A stretch of DNA of 64,000 bases. It comes from Cylindrodendrum hubeiense (taxonomy: Eukaryota; Ascomycota; Sordariomycetes; Hypocreales; Nectriaceae). Below, in pieces: positions 9,124 to 19,833 of the stretch; the stretch's first letter is position 1, and every line of letters starts with the position of its first letter. The stretch spans positions 21,272-85,271 of the forward strand of contig JAANBB010000143.1 in the NCBI GenBank assembly GCA_014621425.1, read 5' to 3'. Both the position numbers and the translations under genes were made by a program. A model generated the notes under the pieces. The model was not told where the DNA came from. It saw nothing but the letters and a program-made list of their open reading frames with translations, and did not search any database.

Positions 9124-9663
9124 ACAACCGTGAATGAAGGGCGGCTCCAATTCTGTATGTTCATCGTGATTCGATACGAGTTTGTAGTTATTTCCAGGGG
9201 GTGAGATTATAATCACGATGGCCCGGTTGTCTTCCACTTGAACCGCGGAGACGGAGGAGTATCTAAGCCGGAGGATAAATATAGTGTTATCAGGCCATAC
9301 ATCGACAGGACTTTCGTAGTCCAGATGACGTGTGCCCCAAGCCGCCTGCAAGTGAGCTTAAATCATATGATCCTGTAACGCATCAGTAAATTGGGTAAAA
9401 CCAGTCACTTGTTAAAATTCAAGCCCTGCTGCTTGTCAAATGTAGGTCACTAAAGTATTGCCCCCGCATCAATCAGGGACCCGGTTACCGGGAAACTTGA
9501 GCTCCGGGGAAGTAGAGCTACCTTGTTCCGCGGAAGTTCAACTTGTTTCTCTCCGAAATATTCCCCAAGCTCATAATCACTTCCGCTGTCCATCCATACC
9601 TTTACGTCATTAACATTCTTACGGCTCCATGCTACCACGATCCCATCTCAGCATTGTCGAGAA
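9124..9663. promoter_or_regulatory. promoter region of the Zn2Cys6 regulator
   Basis: The region of about 540 bp contains the perfect 10-bp palindrome TTCCGCGGAA at 9526-9535 (everted CCG-CGG) and further CCGG/CGGG elements at 9482-9505. The CGG-N-CCG palindrome seen at the other cluster promoters is absent. No gene is seen. Confidence 0.5.
9526..9535. promoter_or_regulatory. CCGCGG palindrome in the regulator's own promoter
   Basis: TTCCGCGGAA is a perfect palindrome about 130 bp before the regulator's ATG. Everted CCG-CGG arrangements are bound by some Zn2Cys6 proteins. Autoregulation is a guess. Confidence 0.35.
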
Positions 9664-12600
9664 ATGGCCAGTCCAAAACAGGACCGTCCACACAAGCGCC
9701 GCCCAGTTGCCTGTCTCAATTGCCGAGAGAAGAAGGTTAAATGTAAGATAACAATAAAAATCATTATAATTAATTCAAATAGTTGTTAGCTGATCGTACC
9801 TTCTCTAGGTGACGGCTCCCAGCCATGCAGCTACTGCGCTGTAAGTCCTGGTCTTCCCTCGGGAAATCCGACCCAAGAGAATCATTTACTGAACCCTGTC
9901 TGACGTATGGGCTAGGCAAGACAAATAGAATGCATTTTCCCAAGAAAGACTAACCGTCGAAGGGATAAACGCATGTAGTTCTTGTGTTGTCTGAATGACT
10001 CAAGTTAACGTGCGTGCTCGACACAGGGAGATTGCATCCAGCCCCCGACGCTCCCAGTAACGGATTCGAACCTGTGGCTAGAAGCCCGAGCCAAAATTTT
10101 GATGCACAAGCATCTTTCGGAAGCCCAACAAATCCAGAAGGTACCAATTTTGGCCGTTTAATAAATAACGCCTCGAGTAACTGTTTAAGTTAGATGATCA
10201 TGATAATGCTGCGTCACATCGCCCATCGGCTCGCTGTTCCCCATTGGCAAATGATAATCGTACAAATTGGTTCACAACTTCCCCCGAAATAAATACTGGG
10301 CAAGGCATATCGTTTGACCTCTCGGGCGTTGTTTCCCCGCCTGCTACCTCAAACAGCACGGCAGAGTATTCCGAGTTAACATCGACATTAGATCTTGACC
10401 CTGTCATGCGTTACATCCCGGAACCAGGAAAGTCTTTTAGAGGAGAAAATGGTAACAGCTTTGAAGGGAGTGTCATTGAGCCGAATGTCAGTGGCTACAA
10501 GCTAGCTGTCCAATTTTCAAACAGTTTACTGACACAAAGCTCACAGACTGGAAGCGAATACCACGGTAAAGATTCATCCGCCAATACAAGGCTTCAAACT
10601 ACAAGTATGGCCAACAACGTGCTAATTCTCTGCGAAGGAGCCACTTTCATTCTAGCGATATGCTCAGCAGCCGCCATTGAATGGGTGGTTCAGCAGACAT
10701 ACAATCAACGCTATCCTCGCCTAAGCGCGTCAATGGCCGCAACCATTTCGAGTCAGCTGAAACTAAATCAACGATTTAACAAAATTCGGGCGCCGGAGCC
10801 GAGTTTTGAGGTAGCTTGGAGGTATTACGAAGGTAATCTAAACCCTCATCCATCTTTAGTTCTTGAACATGGCTGACTCTGTCCCATCCAGCGTATTTTC
10901 AGCAGGCCGAATCTGTGTTTCCTGTCATTAATCGGCCTTCTTTTGAATCACGTCTTCGACAGACTTTCAATCAAGGTGAGAAATCAAATGACGATCCAGC
11001 CTGGTATGCGTTGCGTCATACCATATACGCTGCTGGTAAGCGGCAGTTGCTTAACAACGACCCACAACAACACACCTTCTGTCACATTCAGGAGCAATGC
11101 TGGCCTTACTTTGAAAACGCAATGTCCGTATATACCGAGTTGCTTTTCGCCCAGGTATCAATCATGGGCGTCCAGGCTTTGATTGCAATGGCAAGTCATT
11201 ATCCTTGAAATAACCAGAAGATTCCTAACAGTTTTTTCCTTCAACAGGCAATGTTCGTGGAGGGGCTAGGGAGCCCCTGTTTGGAATACATGCTATGCAC
11301 AGGAGCCTTCACGCTTAGCACAGTCTCAGGGTCTCCACCGTCAACCCCCGAGAGATTGGAAGCTATCCACATTGCAGGTATCGCAGAGGAATCTCCTTTT
11401 TTGGACAATTTATTCTTATGACAAGCACATATCGCTACGCGCTGGGAGGCCCTCGGTACGTGACAATGCAGACAACTTTGGGAAATAAACAAAGACCAAG
11501 TTCACTTACTTGTCTTAAAGGCCATAGATGACGACGACATAACCTGCGCCCCGCCGAAATTCTCGAATCAGAACGGCATTGAAGGGGCGTGGGTATCAAA
11601 GGTTGTAGAACATGCGCGACTATCGGCCAAGATAACCAAGTGGCTCGCCATATTTCGGAGTAAAAACATTCCGCTTGACGATTCTATTCATAAGCTTCGG
11701 GAATTAAATGACCGATTGACGAGCTGGCGCGAGTCTCTCCCGACGCCATTTCGACCTGGGTCCGATTTGAAAAGAGTAGCGACGACGACATCGAAGCTGC
11801 ATATCAACCAGATCATTTACATCCACTATGCTCTCCATGGTAGCATTATAGCGTTGAATTCCTCATTTGCTTGGCCGTGGCTAGCTGATACCATGGCTGT
11901 CGGCAATGATGCTCTCTACGAGAACCAGGTTCAGAAAAGCACCCCCTTGGTCGTTGAGGCAGCGCGGGCAATCATCAAACTTACGCACTTTATTGAAATT
12001 GACTGCTCTACTCCAGTGTGGTGAGTCTCCCTTTGATTAATTTCTCACAATTTTATCGAATTTCTCTTGAGCTGCATCATCCCCAATACTAGTTTCATGT
12101 TTCTGGTCACTAACTATATCTCCCTTTTGGAATAACAGGTTGTCCTTCTATTACCCTTTCATCGCGGTTGTGAATATTTTTATCTACATTCTGAGATTTC
12201 CGATGCGCTCCACGGTTCAGATGGACCTTTCTCTTCTTGATGTCGTCACGGGATACTTCGGTCGCATGGAACTGGCAACTGCAGCTTCTGTATCATTTCC
12301 CTTTGTTCGTGAACTATCTCAGTGCGCTCAGGAGGCAGTCGCCAGAAATCGGACTTCAAAGACATCATCTAATAGCTTAGCCACTACTTCAACTCCTGTC
12401 GCCACTGCAAGACCCCAAAATGAATTTAGGGGGGGATCACCTCAGCTTCAAGGCGATTCTGGAGAACCTGGGTTCAGATTCAACCTCGCGCCACCTAGGG
12501 ATCATGCACAGGACCTTGAACTAGATTTTCAAGGCGATTCTCACATAGCCGGCCAGTCTGGTGTCTTGGAATTCGACATAGACGACCCCCTCTTAGGGCT

Positions 12601-12682
12601 CCTAGAGACCGATTTAAGTTGGGGCCTTCTTTCGGTCATTCCCAGAGCGGATCACATGCCAACAACCGGAGATGTGCAATGA
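9664..12682 (+). CDS. Zn(II)2Cys6 fungal-specific transcription factor (cluster regulator candidate)
   Basis: This is a binuclear zinc-cluster regulator. Exon 1 (9664-9742) gives basic residues then VACLNCREKKVKC. Exon 2 (9809-9840) gives DGSQPCSYCA, and exon 3 (from 9916) gives ARQIECIFPRKTNRRRDKR. Together these form C-x2-C-x6-C-x5-C-x2-C-x6-C, a complete zinc cluster with a basic linker. A further intron around 10141-10193 restores the frame into NDNRTNWFTTSPEINTGQG. The middle region carries the fungal_trans domain (YYEAYFQQAESVFPVINRPSFESRL, then WPYFENAMSVYTELLFAQVSIMGVQALIAMASHY and further exons to 12140 onward). The C-terminus (12480-12680) is acidic and serine/leucine-rich, typical of an activation domain. 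It sits centrally in the cluster and is its only regulator. Several internal splice sites downstream of 10876 were not fully phased. Confidence 0.88.
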
Positions 12683-12939
12683 ACGTTCGGTGTATTGGGT
12701 CATGGTTCTTGTAAATCTACCTCATTCAACACTTGCATATTCAGGCTACAAACTAGGTAGCCTGGTGCACAACTCAACGAAACTTCTGGCAGAAAGCACG
12801 AAGCCCATGCTCATCGGTTCCTTCTCTGCGCATCCTCCCCGAGACTCGAACCGTTCGATTCACCAGCCTACTCAAACTCAAGACGATGAAGGTGGTTGTA
12901 CTCTCGCCGTTTAAGTTGCGGGCTGAAGCCAAGGGTTGC

Positions 12940-13380
12940 TCATTCAGTATTCTTGTCAAGTGCTGCGCTAAGACCCGTAATGGACGTCTTAATAAATACA
13001 TCCATGACTGGTGCAACCACGCTTAGGCCTTCATCTTCAATAGACTCAGCCTCTGCCGTCCATGTCAGACGAGTCTTTCCTGCCGCTTCCGACTCTAGAT
13101 GTAGCGTTCCATAAAATCCGATCATCGGAAAAGGCGTCGGATCAACGATGCGGTAGCTAATAGTGTGAGACCTTGAGTCTAACACTTCTAGCTGCTCTTG
13201 AAAGCTTATACCCGACTCTGTCAATGTCCGAATCGCCCCAATGCCCTCGCCCTCTACCGTGCATTCGGAGACAGTGGGTGCCCATGTTGCGACGCCGGGA
13301 AAGTCGGATATTATAAACCACACCGTTTCCACGCCATGATCCAGAATCCTAACCTCTTGGTGGATAAGAGTTCGGCTCAT
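12940..13380 (-). CDS. SRPBCC (polyketide cyclase/START-like) protein
   Basis: This is a single-exon 146-residue protein of the SRPBCC helix-grip fold (Polyketide_cyc2 type). It follows the family plan: an N-terminal strand (MSRTLIHQEVRI), a first helix HGVETVWFIISDFPGVATWAP, then strands SECTVEGEGIGAIRTL, FQEQLEVLDSRSHTISYRIV, FYGTLHLESEAAGKTRLTWTAEAE and a long C-terminal helix covering the pocket. Such proteins bind a hydrophobic ligand and some catalyse aldol cyclisation or dehydration in polyketide pathways. It is divergent from the P450 and shares a promoter with a CGGGCCG element. A pathway role is inferred from position only. Confidence 0.85.
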   Translation of the reverse strand: MSRTLIHQEVRILDHGVETVWFIISDFPGVATWAPTVSECTVEGEGIGAIRTLTESGISFQEQLEVLDSRSHTISYRIVDPTPFPMIGFYGTLHLESEAAGKTRLTWTAEAESIEDEGLSVVAPVMDVFIKTSITGLSAALDKNTE

Positions 13381-13726
13381 TTCTATAGTTGGATTGGTAT
13401 TGAATCGTAAATTTTTGAGATGTGCTTTTGTAAAAGGAAAAGAAAAGATTTAACGGAGAACAAAGTTTAACCAACGGCGAGAACATAATTCGAAGTATGT
13501 GTACAAGTTTTATAGGTGCTACCGCCTTGATACATCATCCGAACTACTCTCGGGATTAGTATCGGGTATGGCAGACTGCCGGGCCGAAAAGAAGTCTAGT
13601 AAGGAAATACCGAAGGCCGCAGTCAGGATAGAGTAACAAGCGAGGGGCGATTCTGTTTTAAATATCGAGCATTCACTTTCGTCTCCCTATCTACATCTTT
13701 AATGAAAATACCTAAATCATTCCACA
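13381..13726. promoter_or_regulatory. bidirectional promoter, SRPBCC protein / P450
   Basis: The divergent region of about 350 bp contains GCCGGGCCGAA at 13578-13588, the cluster palindrome with an intact CGGGCCG core and one intact arm. Confidence 0.5.
13578..13588. promoter_or_regulatory. CGG-N-CCG site (GCCGGGCCGAA)
   Basis: This is a variant of TTCGGGCCGAA that keeps the core CGGGCCG and the right arm. It lies about 140 bp from the P450 start and 200 bp from the SRPBCC start. Confidence 0.45.
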
Positions 13727-16015
13727 ATGGCGTTTCTATATGTCGTCTATCTGCTTCTCGGTACTGTCATTAGCGCGGTGATGACAGCCTACTTGCGTGG
13801 GTATGGGATGAGACCCAGGAGTTACCCCCCCGGTATGTGCTGCTACAGCTCGGAGGTGCATCTATTTCAGCCCCTGGTACTTACTGCAGATAGGTCCTCC
13901 AACTTTGCCAGTCATCGGAAATCTGCATCAAATGCCAATGACTAACTTGCATCTCAAGCTTCAAGAGTGGACAGAACAGTGTATGCTTCGATCATGCTAC
14001 AGCCCGACATTATCCTGATATTCGATACTGATAACATATGCCCTTAGATGGACCTATTATCTCCCTCAAGCTTGGGACCCAGGACATGGTCGTCATAAGC
14101 TCGGATAAGATAGTCCGCGATCTCATCGACAAACGAAGTGCAATGTATTCTGGTCGCATGGATGTTTTCATCCGGGAGTTTGGAGAGGATCTCAACATTC
14201 TCATGAGAGAGTAGACTTCCCAAAATGGCTCAGACTTTGGTATAAACAAACACTAATCAATTTGAAGTAATGATGAGATTTGGCGGCGGCAACGAAAAAT
14301 GTACCACCTCCGACTAAACGCGAACGTCGCCAACAAATATGTCCCATACCAGGTAATTGACACAGATAGTTACAGCACTGCATTTTTAACCTTTATCTAA
14401 CACGACAGCCAGCAATTCGAGGTCACGCAGCTCCTTCACGACATCTTACATGCCCCTCAAGACTACCAACATCACACCAAGAGGTTTACGACAAGCCTTG
14501 CATCCACGATTATCTACGGCTGGAGAACAACATCGGTTGACCTCCCTCATGTAAAAAGCCTATTTGAGGTAATATCTTCAACCCACCGAAGCTTTTTTGT
14601 TCAAGGTTGACGCCATACAGTGGATTGACGGCTACTCTGTTGCCGCCGGGCGACTTCAGCTCATGGATTGGTGGCCGGAGCTACGTGGTTTCTTCCGCCA
14701 CGCTCCATCGTGGATGACCGGTATTAGCAAAGAGATGGAACGACTGAAAAATCTTGAAGATAATTTATGGATGAATTTGCTCGAAGAAGCAAAAACAAGC
14801 ATTGAACGTGGATCACAGAGAGCAAGTAAGTTGTGGCGTTATCGGCAATACATCATTGTTAGGCAACTAACAGCATTCCCAAGGCTTCACCACCGATATG
14901 ATCCTAAACAACGTAAATAAAGCTAGTGATTATTTAAGTGATAGGCAAATGGCTGCGAATGCTGGCCACGCCTTTGCTGGAGCTACGTAGGCATCAACGA
15001 TTTTATCCCTTGGTAGTATACATGAGCCTAACATGTGCCCAGAGACACAACCCTCAACACCACACTTGGATTCATGAAGGTATGTTTTTCTTATCTGTCA
15101 CATGTTCATCACTGATTTAACTATAGGCCATGATGCTGTACCCTGAGGTACAAGCCAAAGCTCAAGAAGAAATTGATGCGGTGGTAGGATCAGACCGCAT
15201 GCCTGAATGGAGTGATTGGCATAGCTTACCCTACATCCGGTGTACCATGAAGGAGACTCTTCGATGTTGGTTGTCCATACCATATAACAAGGCGAATACA
15301 TCTCGAAAGGCTAGCTAATATTGTGGTAGGGATGCCATCTACAATTCTTGGAGGGATGCCGCACCGACTATCAAAAACTGATCAGTATGAAGGCTATACT
15401 ATTCCAGCCAATGCCGGGGTAATGATAAATGTAGGCACCATTCATACCACATCCTAAGAACTCTAGCTTTATGCCATATTTGATAGGGCAATTCTAACCA
15501 CAGTTGACAATAGGTTTGGGGAATCAATAACGACAAAAATAGGGCAAGAAGTCCGCGCGAGTTTGACCCATCTCGTTATGAGGGCGATAACCTAGCAACG
15601 GGTGAATCTGCAGCACTTGGGGATGCCACAAAGCGAGATCATTTTACTTTTGGCTCCGGGAGGCGCATATGTCCTGGGATGCACGTCGCCGAAAGATCAG
15701 TCTTCGTAACCATCGCCCGACTACTCTGGACTTTTAAAATCAGTCGACCCCAGGATGCCAAAGGACAGCCGGTTCCAGTAGATCACGACGCAGTCATGCC
15801 AGGCTTCATTGTCTCACCGGTTCCTTTTCAGTGAGTCCTTCTCCCCTTCCAATCAGGCTTGTCATGCTCAAGTGTTCTTCAGGTGTGACTTCACAGTCCG
15901 AGACCAAAAGAGAGCTGAGCTACTCGAAAAGGAATGGCAAAGCTGCCTTGGGTTTCTAGACAAGCAAGATAATTATACGGAGGAGTTCTATGTTAAACAC
16001 TTTGGCGAACATTGA
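13727..16015 (+). CDS. cytochrome P450 monooxygenase, 12 exons, intact
   Basis: This is a membrane-anchored P450 of 543 residues after splicing. Exons are 13727-13832, 13894-13980, 14048-14210, 14268-14352, 14413-14568, 14621-14825, 14884-14986, 15043-15079, 15127-15265, 15330-15430, 15514-15830 and 15883-16015; every junction is GT-AG and in phase. The features in order are an N-terminal anchor ([17 protein letters not shown]), a proline hinge ([18 protein letters not shown]), the C-helix WRRQRKMYH, the I-helix oxygen-binding motif AGATDTT, the K-helix KETLRW (ExxR), and the heme loop [17 protein letters not shown] with the Cys ligand. The ending [18 protein letters not shown] is typical of fungal CYP65/CYP620-like or O-methylsterigmatocystin-oxidoreductase-like enzymes. 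Apparent stops in continuous frames all fall inside introns, so the gene is functional by sequence. Confidence 0.95.
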
Positions 16016-16909
16016 TGAGGAAGTCTGTTTCCATACACTTCGAGACGGAGTGGCAGCCATATCAGTTCGACCATAATATGATCCATATCTATCTGGAAGG
16101 CGAAATAAAGTTAGTTTAAACATTAAATTACTCAATGGCTTCATTATTGCTGATTAGCTCGGTTTGAATGCAGATGTGACCCTCTAGAACCCCATATACT
16201 CTCTAATAATCTTTCAGTTGATACCACCAGAGTGCCTGTCCCATCCCAATATTTTAAGAAAGGAAATGTGATAGAATATTTCAGTTCAGTTTATCCTCCT
16301 CGCCATGAGTTTCTGATAAATCATTCGACTTTCATTTGTTCTGCTGCATCAATCGACCCTCGCTATGGGGATCCGTTTATATCCAATTGTTCTAGGCTCC
16401 CTACCTAACCGCTGAAGAACATTCCGTATTCATCTTCCAACCAATCATGCAAGCTCCAGAAACAGTCGAGACGGCGAGTCCTTCGGCCAAAGGGTTGATC
16501 GGTTGGGTAGACCCGGCAGTTGTGTCGCCGAACATGGGAGTTCGGGCCGGATACAGTGACATTTCGGCCAAAAGCCTCGGGCTCGGGCAACCCAATTCAC
16601 CTAGTAAAGTTATGAGCGTTTAGGCCGTGTGTCATCACAGGGTGTAATCATTGGCCCCTGGTGACCCTTTTTCAATCTAGGGCCCGGGTTTACAACATCT
16701 TTCCAGCATTGAATGCATAGAGTGGACTCATTCGCAGAATCCCTGGAACTATCAGGCCTACAGCACCAAATTTAAGCGGATATTTGCTGTTGTAAAGCAA
16801 CAATCACCCTGAAGACGAGAAAATATCAAGAATTACAATATTAATTACTCGGGTTCTACAGCGGGCTAATCTACCTACCATCGCCAAACTCGCAGAACCA
16901 CTTTCAAAT
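16016..16909. promoter_or_regulatory. promoter region of the SDR gene
   Basis: The region of about 890 bp contains TTCGGGCCGGA at 16541-16551, flanked by two direct copies of TTCGGCCAAA (16482-16491 and 16563-16572). This is a cluster of CGG/CCG half sites within about 90 bp. The short frames here (up to 64 codons) resemble nothing. Confidence 0.5.
16541..16551. promoter_or_regulatory. CGG-N-CCG site (TTCGGGCCGGA) between TTCGGCCAAA repeats
   Basis: This is a one-base variant of the cluster palindrome. Two TTCGGCCAAA copies about 50 bp upstream and 12 bp downstream make this the densest group of such sites in the window. Confidence 0.5.
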
Positions 16910-17833
16910 ATGTCGCAACCAGCTGAGAAGGACACTTTCGCCAATCGCACTGTCATTGTTACCGGTGCAGCTGGTAGCATTGGTGAGCCTCTATGCATGG
17001 CCCTTGCGAGATCTGGAGCCAATGTTGTTGCCAACGATCTGGGATGTTCCCCAGACGGCACAGGCTCCTCGGTAGCACCTGTCATAAAGCTGGTAGCCAA
17101 GATCACCAGCGAGGGGTTCTCGGCTGTGGCCGATACTCACAATGTAGCAACTGAGGCACACAAAATCGTGGCTAATGCCGTTTCCCGTTTTGGCCAGATT
17201 GATGCCATCATCAACAATGCGGGAATCATACAGTATGGACCCATCGAGGACCAGAGCCTATCTGGTGTGAGGGACATCTTCGAAGTAAACGCGCTGGGCG
17301 CTTACGCTCTCTGCCACTACGCCTGGCCACACATGAAACAGCAAAAGTATGGGCGGATTGTGAACTTCACCTCGGACTCGGTTTTTGGCATGCCCAACAG
17401 CTCCGCCTACGTGATGGCACGAGGAGCAATGCTCGGCGTCACGCGGACACTCGCGGTTGAAGGCATCCCACACGGCATCCTCGTCAACACGGTGGGACCA
17501 TCGTCTTATTCGCGCATGGTCTCAAACGTGTCAAAAGATCTTCCCGAGGCACAGTTGGAGTGGTTCAAGGCCACCTACACGGGAGAGTCCAACGTGGCAG
17601 TCATTATGGCCCTTGCCAGTGAGAAGAACAAAGTTTCAGGCGAAATATGGACTTCTGGGGCCAACTGTATGGGGAGGACTATCCTTGGTACAGTGGAAGA
17701 TGTTAGGAACGTCCATACAGTTGACCAATGTATTGATGCAATGGTAGAGCTTAAGAAGACGGACAGAGAGTCGATGGAGCCGCACAGTATTCAAGAATTT
17801 CTTTTGTTCAAAGGGAAACGTACAAGGCTTTGA
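16910..17833 (+). CDS. short-chain dehydrogenase/reductase with YxxxR in place of YxxxK
   Basis: This is a single-exon 307-residue classical SDR, closest in style to the SDR domain of peroxisomal multifunctional enzyme type 2. The cofactor loop TGAAGSIG is present near residue 20, followed by an acidic position ANDLG, then NNAG (IDAIINNAG), VNFTSDS for the catalytic Ser strand and SSAYVMARGAM for the active-site Tyr. The residue four after the Tyr is Arg (codon CGA), where the family has Lys. The long C-terminal part (TYTGESNVAVIMALASE... SGEIWTSGANC) also matches the MFE-2 SDR type. It probably acts on a hydroxyl or keto group of the cluster product, if active. The Tyr-x3-Arg change could lower or abolish activity. 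Confidence 0.88.
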   Translation: MSQPAEKDTFANRTVIVTGAAGSIGEPLCMALARSGANVVANDLGCSPDGTGSSVAPVIKLVAKITSEGFSAVADTHNVATEAHKIVANAVSRFGQIDAIINNAGIIQYGPIEDQSLSGVRDIFEVNALGAYALCHYAWPHMKQQKYGRIVNFTSDSVFGMPNSSAYVMARGAMLGVTRTLAVEGIPHGILVNTVGPSSYSRMVSNVSKDLPEAQLEWFKATYTGESNVAVIMALASEKNKVSGEIWTSGANCMGRTILGTVEDVRNVHTVDQCIDAMVELKKTDRESMEPHSIQEFLLFKGKRTRL

Positions 17834-18298
17834 TTCAGCAATCAAGTTACCTAAATCCTCCGGGGTAGTAGTCCAGATATACAAACTACTCATCATTATC
17901 AAGTTATCTACAGCAAGGTACCAAGAATTACAAAGACTTCAAAACTCCATCGAACCAGGTCGTTTGGGTCCCAGTTTGCTTCATTGCGTTTCCCAAGTTT
18001 AATTGAAATACAATTATTCACGAACAGGACTTTTGGGTCCATTATTATGTGTTTCTATCAGGACAGACCTCGTAGAGGCACATGGTAAATAGCCTAGAGC
18101 TGACATGGAATCATTTCAGGGCCATGTCCCGCGAACCACAATAATCCCTCCCCGTGTTGCTCCCGGGGGTTTAATCCGATTTAAATGACAGAATATTATC
18201 AGGGGAAACATCACGTAATTTAGTACTCAGGTAGCAGCTCGCAGAAATACAGTTATCCATCAAATCTCCCACGACACATCATAATCCACTTGGCTCGG
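17834..18298. other. convergent intergenic spacer SDR / FAD monooxygenase
   Basis: The region of about 465 bp is AT-rich and holds 3' flanks only. I see no gene. Confidence 0.6.
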
Positions 18299-19833
18299 TT
18301 ACTTATTGTCAATCTTGTAAAACGATGCATTTGACTTGTTCTCCTTGGCCATCATTTCTTCGACCGTCCATTCTTCATACACATATCCCTCGGGGATATT
18401 TGTCGAAACAAAGGGCGTGCCGTTAAGAATATGAGAGGCTGCTTCCTCATATTTCTCCCCAGCATACTTTTCGGCGTCATGGCCATAGAGCCAACCTGGC
18501 TGAGGCATGCGCAGAAATTCAGGATTCTTTTTGACAGCCTCCCAGTCGGTCTGGTGCCATCGATGCCTGGTCTCCCACCCCATGCGCTGTGTTAGGCTAG
18601 TCCGGTGGTACCTAATATATTATTAGCATGTCTCTTATTCCTACGCATGATAGAGCTATCCAACCTCAATGTCTCATAAATCTTGAGGCTCGTTCTGATG
18701 TTGTCCCGTCCTCCACGAGAAATCACAGTTGCGATGGTTGCGGCATCTTCGATGGCCTGAGCAGCACCTGAGCCAGACGTGGCCAAATGAGGATGAGCAG
18801 AGTCCCCGGCCAGAGCTATGCGACCACCGTCGCTAATCCATCTCTTGACGGGGTCTCTCCACAGAAGTTTCCAATCAATGAGGGCATCTGGAGGGATCGC
18901 CTGAACAACAGCCTTCAATGTATCATCCCAATCTTCAATCACCTTTAACATTTTGTCCTTTTCTCCAGGGAAGCTCCAGGACTCTTCCAGTGTGTAAGTG
19001 TCCTATGACCAGTTAGCTCCAGCGGGATCAGTCTTGGAGGAACATAGCATCATACCTCGTGAGTACAAAAGCAAACTGCACTCTTCAAGGAAGCATTTAT
19101 GTTGAGGATTGCATGAATATTCTCTCCAATCCACACCTGGAAATGGTCTGAATCGGCGTCCACGTATTTCTTGGTAAGAGGATCGGCCGCAAGACGCTCC
19201 AAGGGGAACCAGGATCGATAGACGGCAAAGCCGCTACTCTTAGCGCGCCCATCACTTCCAGTAACATAGACTCTGCCTCTGCTATGAATTCCATCACAGC
19301 AGATGACATAGTCAGCCGTGTGACGGACACCATTCACAATGACACCAGCAGAACCATTGTCCTCAAAGTACTCATCGACCCGATGTCCGAGGTGAATCGG
19401 GATGCCGAGCTTCTGGGCTTGCTGGACCATAAGCTGCTGAATTCTACCGCGGCTGGAAAATATGTTGGGTGCCCCCTCGTAGTCTTCGGGGAGAGGCTGA
19501 TCGAGAATCTCGTGACCCTCCTTGGTGCACATAGTCATGCGTTCAGGTTGCCCGGAGATTTTGACAGCCTGTTCGAGGACATTGTCCCACCGCCCCATGA
19601 TCCTCGTACAATTTGCGCTCATTAAGATTACATCACCTACAATAGCTTTTGTTAGAAAAGTCACTGCGTGTATTGATTGAGAATATTGCGTCTGCAAACG
19701 AACCGGTGGTTGATAAATCCTGAACCCTCTCAAATATTTCGACACCCACGTTCTTCCTCGAGAGCTCAATCGCTGTTGATAACCCAGCAAATCCTGCTCC
19801 GACAATGATGGTCTTGATTTTTGCGTCTCTCAT
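18299..19833 (-). CDS. FAD-dependent aromatic-hydroxylase-type monooxygenase, intact
   Basis: This is a flavoprotein monooxygenase of the salicylate-hydroxylase-like group, 453 residues. Exons run from 19833: 19704-19833, 19056-19636, 18665-19002, 18299-18611; all introns are GT-AG and in phase. The N-terminal Rossmann motif is TIIVGAGFAGLSTAIELSRK with the ribose-binding acidic residue in VEIFER. The mid motif is CCDGIHSRGR (the DG motif) and the second FAD/NADPH motif is GRIALAGDSAHPHLATSGSG. The C-terminal tail QRMGWETRHRWHQTDWEAVK is typical of fungal cluster members. It uses NAD(P)H and oxygen to hydroxylate or epoxidise a substrate. Its promoter carries an exact TTCGGGCCGAA 238 bp upstream. 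It is the right-hand end of the cluster. Confidence 0.93.

Noticed and set aside
10059..10070. GGTTCGAATCC-like T-loop on the minus strand (and a similar one at 33365)
   Set aside because: Flanking bases do not form the T or acceptor stems, and the first lies in a coding exon of the regulator. No tRNA could be supported anywhere in the window.
13940..15060. Stop codons in the continuous P450 frames, suggesting a pseudogene
   Set aside because: All fall in introns; the 12-exon model is fully in phase with intact AGATDTT, ExxR and heme-loop motifs.
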